A stretch of 64,000 bases of DNA from Desmodesmus armatus (lineage: Eukaryota > Chlorophyta > Chlorophyceae > Sphaeropleales > Scenedesmaceae), in assembly GCA_007449985.2 (NCBI GenBank), contig VIIQ02000315.1, positions 1-64,000 on the forward strand, written 5' to 3'. Shown one piece after another: positions 60,301-64,000 of the stretch (its first letter is position 1; the number at the start of each line of letters is the position of its first letter). The position numbers and the translations under genes are program-made. A model generated the notes under the pieces. The model searched no databases. It was not told where the DNA came from and saw only the letters and a program-made list of their open reading frames with translations.

Positions 60301-62749
60301 GGGCTTGTGGGTACTTGGGGTGGTGGGCTGCAGAATGCTTCTTCTTGGCAGCATCTTCGCTGTCGGTCTCAGAGCTGGCACTGCCGCCCTTGTTCTTCCT
60401 GGAGTGCCTCCTTGACTTGCCCTTGTGCAGCTTCCCCTTGTGAGACTTGATCTTGGATTCTTTGGAGGAGGAGTCACTGCTGCCATCGCTGCTGCTGTCA
60501 CCGCCGTCGCTGCTGCTGCTGCCGCTGCCCTCAGCGCCCTCGGCGTCCGCCTCGCTGCTGCTGTCACTCTTCTTGTCACTCTTGTGGGTGTGCTTCTTTT
60601 TCTTCTCACTCTTCTTGTGGTGCTTGGCAACAGTCTTCTCACTCTTTTTCTCCTCGCTGTCTGCGGCACTACCCTCGCTGCCTTTGCTCACAGTGTCACC
60701 GCTGCTCCCGTTGGTGCTGCTGGTGCCTTTGGCATAGCTGCTGGTGTTTTCATTGCTGTCAGTGTCGGCCTCAGTAGGGGGTGAGTCAGCGGCTGCGTCT
60801 GTGCTGTCGCTGCTGTCACTCTTTGAGGTCTTGTGCTTCTTGTGGGTGTGCTTCTTGTGCTGCTTCTTCTTGGCTGGCTCCTCGGTAGCGGGTGTCGCTG
60901 GGGCTGGATGACCCTCTGGTGCTGCAGCAAGCAACACAACAGCAGTGGACTGTGTCAAGGATGCTGTTGTAACGTTTTGAGGGAAGAGAAGTGAAGGTGT
61001 GGCCCAAAAACCCAACACCTTTGCATGCGCCTCGGTGGTTGCTGGGTCTCGGCGTTGCTGGGTCTGGGTAAACCTTGGGAGCTGCAGCAAGCAAAGGGCA
61101 AGACAGGCAGCATACACTGTTCACTTGGCGACTGTACAGATGTGAAGAAGGGGTGGAGTTTGGCCCTAAATATACAAATATTTGCTGGCTCCTCGGCAGT
61201 CCGTGTTGTTGGGGCTGAGTAACCCTCGGGTGCTGCAGCAAGCAAACAAGACAGGCAGCCTACTCTGTCAGGTTTGCTTTCGTTAAGGTGTGAAACACAG
61301 GTATGCAGCATAAGGGTGGATTGACGGCCCTGAACCGTGCAACTGTTGCATGCACCTCAGCAGGAGGTGCAGGTAACTGGGCGACCCTTGGATCCTGCAG
61401 CAAGCAAACAAGACAGGCAGCATACTGTGTCAGCCTGACATGGCAACGTACTCTGTTCAGCTTGCTGCCGTCAAGATGTGAAGATACAGCGGCAGAGTGC
61501 TACCGCAGGCTACACCCTAAACCTTTGCATGTTCCTCAGCAGTCAAGATGTACAGAGCGTCGGTGGAGTTACGGCCCTTCAACCTGCTGCACCTGACAGA
61601 CACGACAGGCAGCACGCTGTGTGAGGGTCCTGGGCGCACGCACAGACGGCACGACAGGAAGCACGCTCTGTGAGGGTCTTCCAGAAAGCGGGGTGGGTCG
61701 AAGTGAGACCCAGAGTAGAGCCGATGACATCACAGCGGCAGCACAATGCAGCGGCAGGTCCACCTCCTCTCTCAACCTCTGAATATCGTTCCTGCCCCCT
61801 CACTACCTGAGACCCTGCTAAGTCCCGCTGGGCCTCTTTAGCCAACCGACAAGGAAAGATTCTGTACTGATCAACGGACGACCAATGGATGACACCCACC
61901 CCCTTGCGCGGACACTCAGCACTGGCACATACCTGGAGCTGAGGTGGGGATGATAGGTGCTGGTGCAGCAACCTCTCCCTCTCCCTCGACCTCTTCTCCA
62001 ACCTCGTCTTGTAGCAGGTGTGCCAGGTGTTCGTCGCTGGTCTCTCCCTCTGCCTCAGAGGCATCACCGTCGTCTTCATCCACCTCTTCCTTCTTGGTGT
62101 CCTTTGTTGACTTGTGGTGCTTGCCCTTGCCCTTGGTACCCTTACTGGGTGTCTGGTCGTCTTCTTGGCGCACTGGGAAGCGTGGGGACTTGTGGCTGTC
62201 CTTGTGGTGTTTGTGCTCCTTCTTCTCAGGCTTCTCAGACTTGTCAGATTTGTCAGATTTGTCGGACTTGTCAGATTTGTCAGGAACGTCTGTGTCGCTG
62301 CTGCTGGAGTCTTCTGTGCTGGTGCTGCTGCTGGTGCTGGTGCTGGTGCTGGTGCTGGTGCTGTCAGCTTCGAGTCCAGTGCCTTCTGCTTCGGCAACAT
62401 CACCAGGAAGGGGTGTGCCATAGTGCTTTACGTCATACTTTTTCTTCTTCTGGCCCCATGCAGCCTTAGCAGCTGCTGTGGCAGCTAGGCTGTCGTCTGC
62501 TGCATCAAGCTCCAGGTCAGCACCGACAGCTTTTGAGACTGTTGCTGACTTCATCGCTGGTACTGATGCTGCTGCTGTTGAAACGGTGCCTGCCAAAGGC
62601 TCCTTTGCCTCGATATCGAGGCCTGCTGCTTTGGCGCCCTCTTGGGTGGGAAGCACCACTGTTGGGACGATTCTTCCAGCTGCTGCAAAGGTGATGAATA
62701 ATAGAATTAGAGCAGGAATAGCCACATTGCGTGGCCAGCTGCCCGCCAT
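54310..62749 (-). CDS. Large secreted protein with disordered N-terminus and propeller-like C-terminal region
   Basis: Exons: 61933-62749, 59822-60921, 59469-59631, 58819-59019, 58387-58464, 57809-57987, 57347-57574, 56620-56819, 56118-56232, 55604-55788, 55260-55374, 54790-55057, 54310-54560; phases fit exactly, 1299 residues. ATG 62749 begins a signal peptide (NVAIPALILLFITFAAAG). Residues to about 560 are low-complexity: a Ser/Thr run, DKSDKSDKSDKSDKS, KHHK stretches, then a Gly/Asn/Gln tract. The C-terminal 700 residues are folded-looking, with FIAVSETSDPTGQW, HGSEEPFFVNYPQVTYTGDG and WGDYSAAAVIDGKMWF. These recall a bacterial secreted propeller-type family in which S.TSDPTG.W is followed by a YP motif. 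An extracellular-matrix or surface role is likely but unproven. Exon 10's donor (GTGTGT) was chosen by phase. Confidence 0.82.
57082..57132 (-). repeat. Donor-type echo of secreted-protein exon 7
   Basis: The end of exon 7 (GGTGGCCATGGATCTGAGGA to CCCACAG) and its GTA donor are repeated downstream in sense. A smaller echo of the exon 6 end lies at 57681-57702. Confidence 0.85.
59335..59379 (-). repeat. Donor-type echo of secreted-protein exon 3
   Basis: CACCTGTGCCCCAGCCAGC to CGTCAACA with GTAAGTGG, in sense, copies the exon 3 end (59469-59631) with its donor. Confidence 0.85.
59870..60275 (-). repeat. Glycine/asparagine repeat region inside exon 2
   Basis: About 135 codons of GGN, GGGSG and GNGQGG type, mostly GGC and AAC codons. 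This is coding DNA and in frame. Such tracts are typical of elastic or adhesive extracellular proteins. Confidence 0.85.
61034..61400 (-). repeat. Acceptor-type echo array of secreted-protein exon 2
   Basis: Three copies of TTGCTTGCTGCAG acceptor plus the exon 2 start (CACC(A/C)GAGGGT, CCAGC) lie at about 61034-61086, 61178-61245 and 61355-61400, upstream in sense of the real exon start at 60921. They alternate with degenerate exon-like GAGGAGCCAGC blocks. Confidence 0.85.
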
Positions 62750-63137
62750 GCTTCGCGAAGACAACAGGCAGTACAAAACTCCTGGACAGACAGGCAAGGG
62801 GTGAGCTGGTAAACAGTCTACGTACGATACGGTAAGATAAACGCAAATTTTGTATCAGGCGTGTTCTGCAAGTCTCCCTTTCGCGAAACTGTATTTGGTA
62901 GGCCTACCAAATACAGTCACTCGTGTCACTCGCTCTGTATGTTCCCGCAGAAGCTGCAGATCGATCTGAGCGGCAACATTTTTTGCAATCTCATTAATAC
63001 ATCCTGTTCAAACAAGTGACGTACCGGGCCTGCTCGACTTGCAGGAACAGCACAGTGCAGCAGCAAGGGATCACCAAGGCCTGCCTTTGCTGTAGCATCA
63101 ACCCAGCGAAAGACTTTCGTAGCTGCGTCTGTTCAGC
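62750..63137. promoter_or_regulatory. Divergent promoter between the secreted-protein gene and the right terminal gene
   Basis: The start codons at 62749 (minus) and 63138 (plus) are 388 bp apart and point outwards. The right part (63008-63137) belongs to the inverted duplication. Near the middle lies a perfect palindrome. Confidence 0.6.
62888..62917. promoter_or_regulatory. 30-bp perfect palindrome in the divergent promoter
   Basis: Each 15-base half reads ACTGTATTTGGTAGG and is followed directly by its reverse complement, centred on AGGCCT. It could be a binding site for a dimeric regulator, a cruciform or hairpin, or a footprint of a mobile element. The flanking TTTCGCGAAA at about 62879 is another short palindrome. 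Confidence 0.7.
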
Positions 63138-63356
63138 ATGGTGCAGGTAGCATCCCTTTTATCGGTGCTGTCAGTGCTCCAGAAGCGCTATGCACGCTGG
63201 CTGGCTCGATGGAGGGCCAAGTCAGCTACAAACTTCAAACTTCGGCTGGGGATGCTGCTTGGTTTCGGTGTGATGGTGACAGTGATGGGGGCAGCGATCT
63301 ACAGGTGGAGCAACCCTGAGGAGGACTGGAGCAGCTCCCTGTTCACCGTGTATGCG
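63008..63356 (+). repeat. Right arm of the long-range inverted duplication
   Basis: Counterpart of 1131-1524 in opposite orientation, with a deletion of about 70 bp in the 5' flank. Confidence 0.85.
63138..63356 (+). CDS. First exon of a membrane protein gene (right inverted copy), partial
   Basis: The exon from ATG 63138 to a GTACGTAG donor is 219 bp, 73 codons. The peptide is identical to the left copy except WSNPEEDW instead of WSNPDEDW. About ten of the eleven base differences are silent third-position changes, which indicates purifying selection on both copies. The remaining exons lie beyond the right edge. Nothing else in the window tells what the protein does. Confidence 0.75.
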
Positions 63357-63390
63357 GTACGTAGGAGAGCCCCAAGGCGGGGGGCATGCA

Positions 63391-63870
63391 GTGCATCGTG
63401 TATGCTTTGCGTAGCAGAGGCGCAGGGGGGAGGGGTGGATGAATGCTCAAGGTGATTGGAGCAGCTCACTGTTCACTGTGTATGTAGTACGCAGCGGGGC
63501 CCTGTGGGGAAGGGGGCAGAGGAGAAGGGGGGGGGGGCTCAACTTGACTGGAGAAGCCCGCTGAGTACGAGCAGGGCTGTCTGTGATAGAATGCGGTGCG
63601 TAGCAGAGCCTGGGGGGGGGGGGGGGGGATGCTCAAGGTTACTGAAGCAGCTCACTTTGACTGTGTATGCGGTATGTAGCAGAGGTCCAAGGGTGGGGGT
63701 GGGTAATCGGAGGATGCAATGCTCAAGGTGACGGGAGCAGCTGCTTTTATTGTGTATGTACCACGTAGCAGAGCGGGCCGCGGGGGGGGGGGGGGGGGGG
63801 GGGGGGGGGCTCAACGTGACAGCAGCAGCTCACTCCTGACTGTGCATATGCGGTACATGGCATAGTCTGT
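63391..63870 (+). repeat. Donor-type echo array behind the right terminal exon
   Basis: Six or so copies of AGCAGCTCACTGTTCACTG to TATGCGGTACGTAG (near 63391-63420, 63448-63505, 63590-63615, 63636-63690, 63722-63778, 63813-63870) alternate with G runs (63528-63538, 63611-63626, 63781-63809). Donors vary (GTACGC, GTGCGT, GTATGT, CCACGT, GTACAT). Confidence 0.85.
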
Positions 63871-64000
63871 CACAACAGGGTGTCCTGACCCTTCGTGCGG
63901 GGTGTAAAGGAGGAGGGAGTTGGGTGCCAAGGAGGGCCCGTCAGCAAGTTCCTTTGCCTGGCCTGAACCCCAAGACATTGTGTGTTCTAGCAACTGCTGC

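Noticed and set aside
59813..60443. Pro/Ala/Arg-rich frames on the plus strand
   Set aside because: Antisense of the Gly/Asn-rich exon 2 of the secreted protein, which is in perfect phase with its neighbours.

Overview
The window is nuclear DNA from an intron-rich, GC-rich eukaryote, most likely a chlorophyte green alga of the Chlamydomonadales (Haematococcus/Chlamydomonas-like; an inference from gene content and style, not a database match). The support is a MOT2-type molybdate transporter, plant/algal Qa-SNAREs, GT-AG introns in nearly every gene, long CTG/CAG tracts and very long poly-G/poly-C runs.

Layout. The two ends carry inverted, diverged copies of the same first exon of a membrane-protein gene (1131-1349 minus; 63138-63356 plus), both transcribed outwards. 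Between them lie: a TFIID subunit TAF8 gene (2836-5850, minus) and a splicing factor SF3A3/Prp9 gene (6416-19675, plus, 14 exons), arranged head to head over a shared promoter of about 565 bp; a MOT2/MFSD5 molybdate-anion transporter (21004-27269, plus, 8 exons); a 147-residue unknown protein (29193-29636, minus) and a repeat protein with PFG/GLFG motifs (31408-33114, minus) that share promoter-proximal sequence; two tandem SYP1-like syntaxins (34200-37209 and 38045-41124, minus), the second with two complete alternative transmembrane exons; a mitochondrial SLC25 carrier with a Gln-rich insert (42675-46426, minus, 6 exons); a four-helix membrane protein (49307-51725, minus); and a secreted 1299-residue protein with disordered and Gly/Asn-rich regions and a beta-propeller-like C-terminal part (54310-62749, minus, 13 exons).

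Most unusual property. Exon edges are repeatedly 'echoed' inside the adjacent introns. Truncated copies of an exon's 3' end with its 5' splice site lie downstream of the real exon; truncated copies of an exon's 5' end with its 3' splice site lie upstream. Echoes occur next to most exons of SF3A3 and the transporter, and also in TAF8, the carrier, the tetraspan gene, the secreted-protein gene and both terminal genes. On the sense strand, poly-G tends to follow donors and donor echoes, poly-C tends to precede acceptors, and CTG tracts often run directly into a functional acceptor AG.

Data quality. Exons in the left half (TAF8, SF3A3, transporter, repeat protein) carry many isolated 1-bp indels relative to the conserved protein, several of them CCG read as CG. 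Genes to the right (syntaxins, carrier, tetraspan, secreted protein) splice together in perfect phase. This suggests local consensus errors in echo-rich sequence rather than loss of essential genes, but decay cannot be excluded from the sequence alone.
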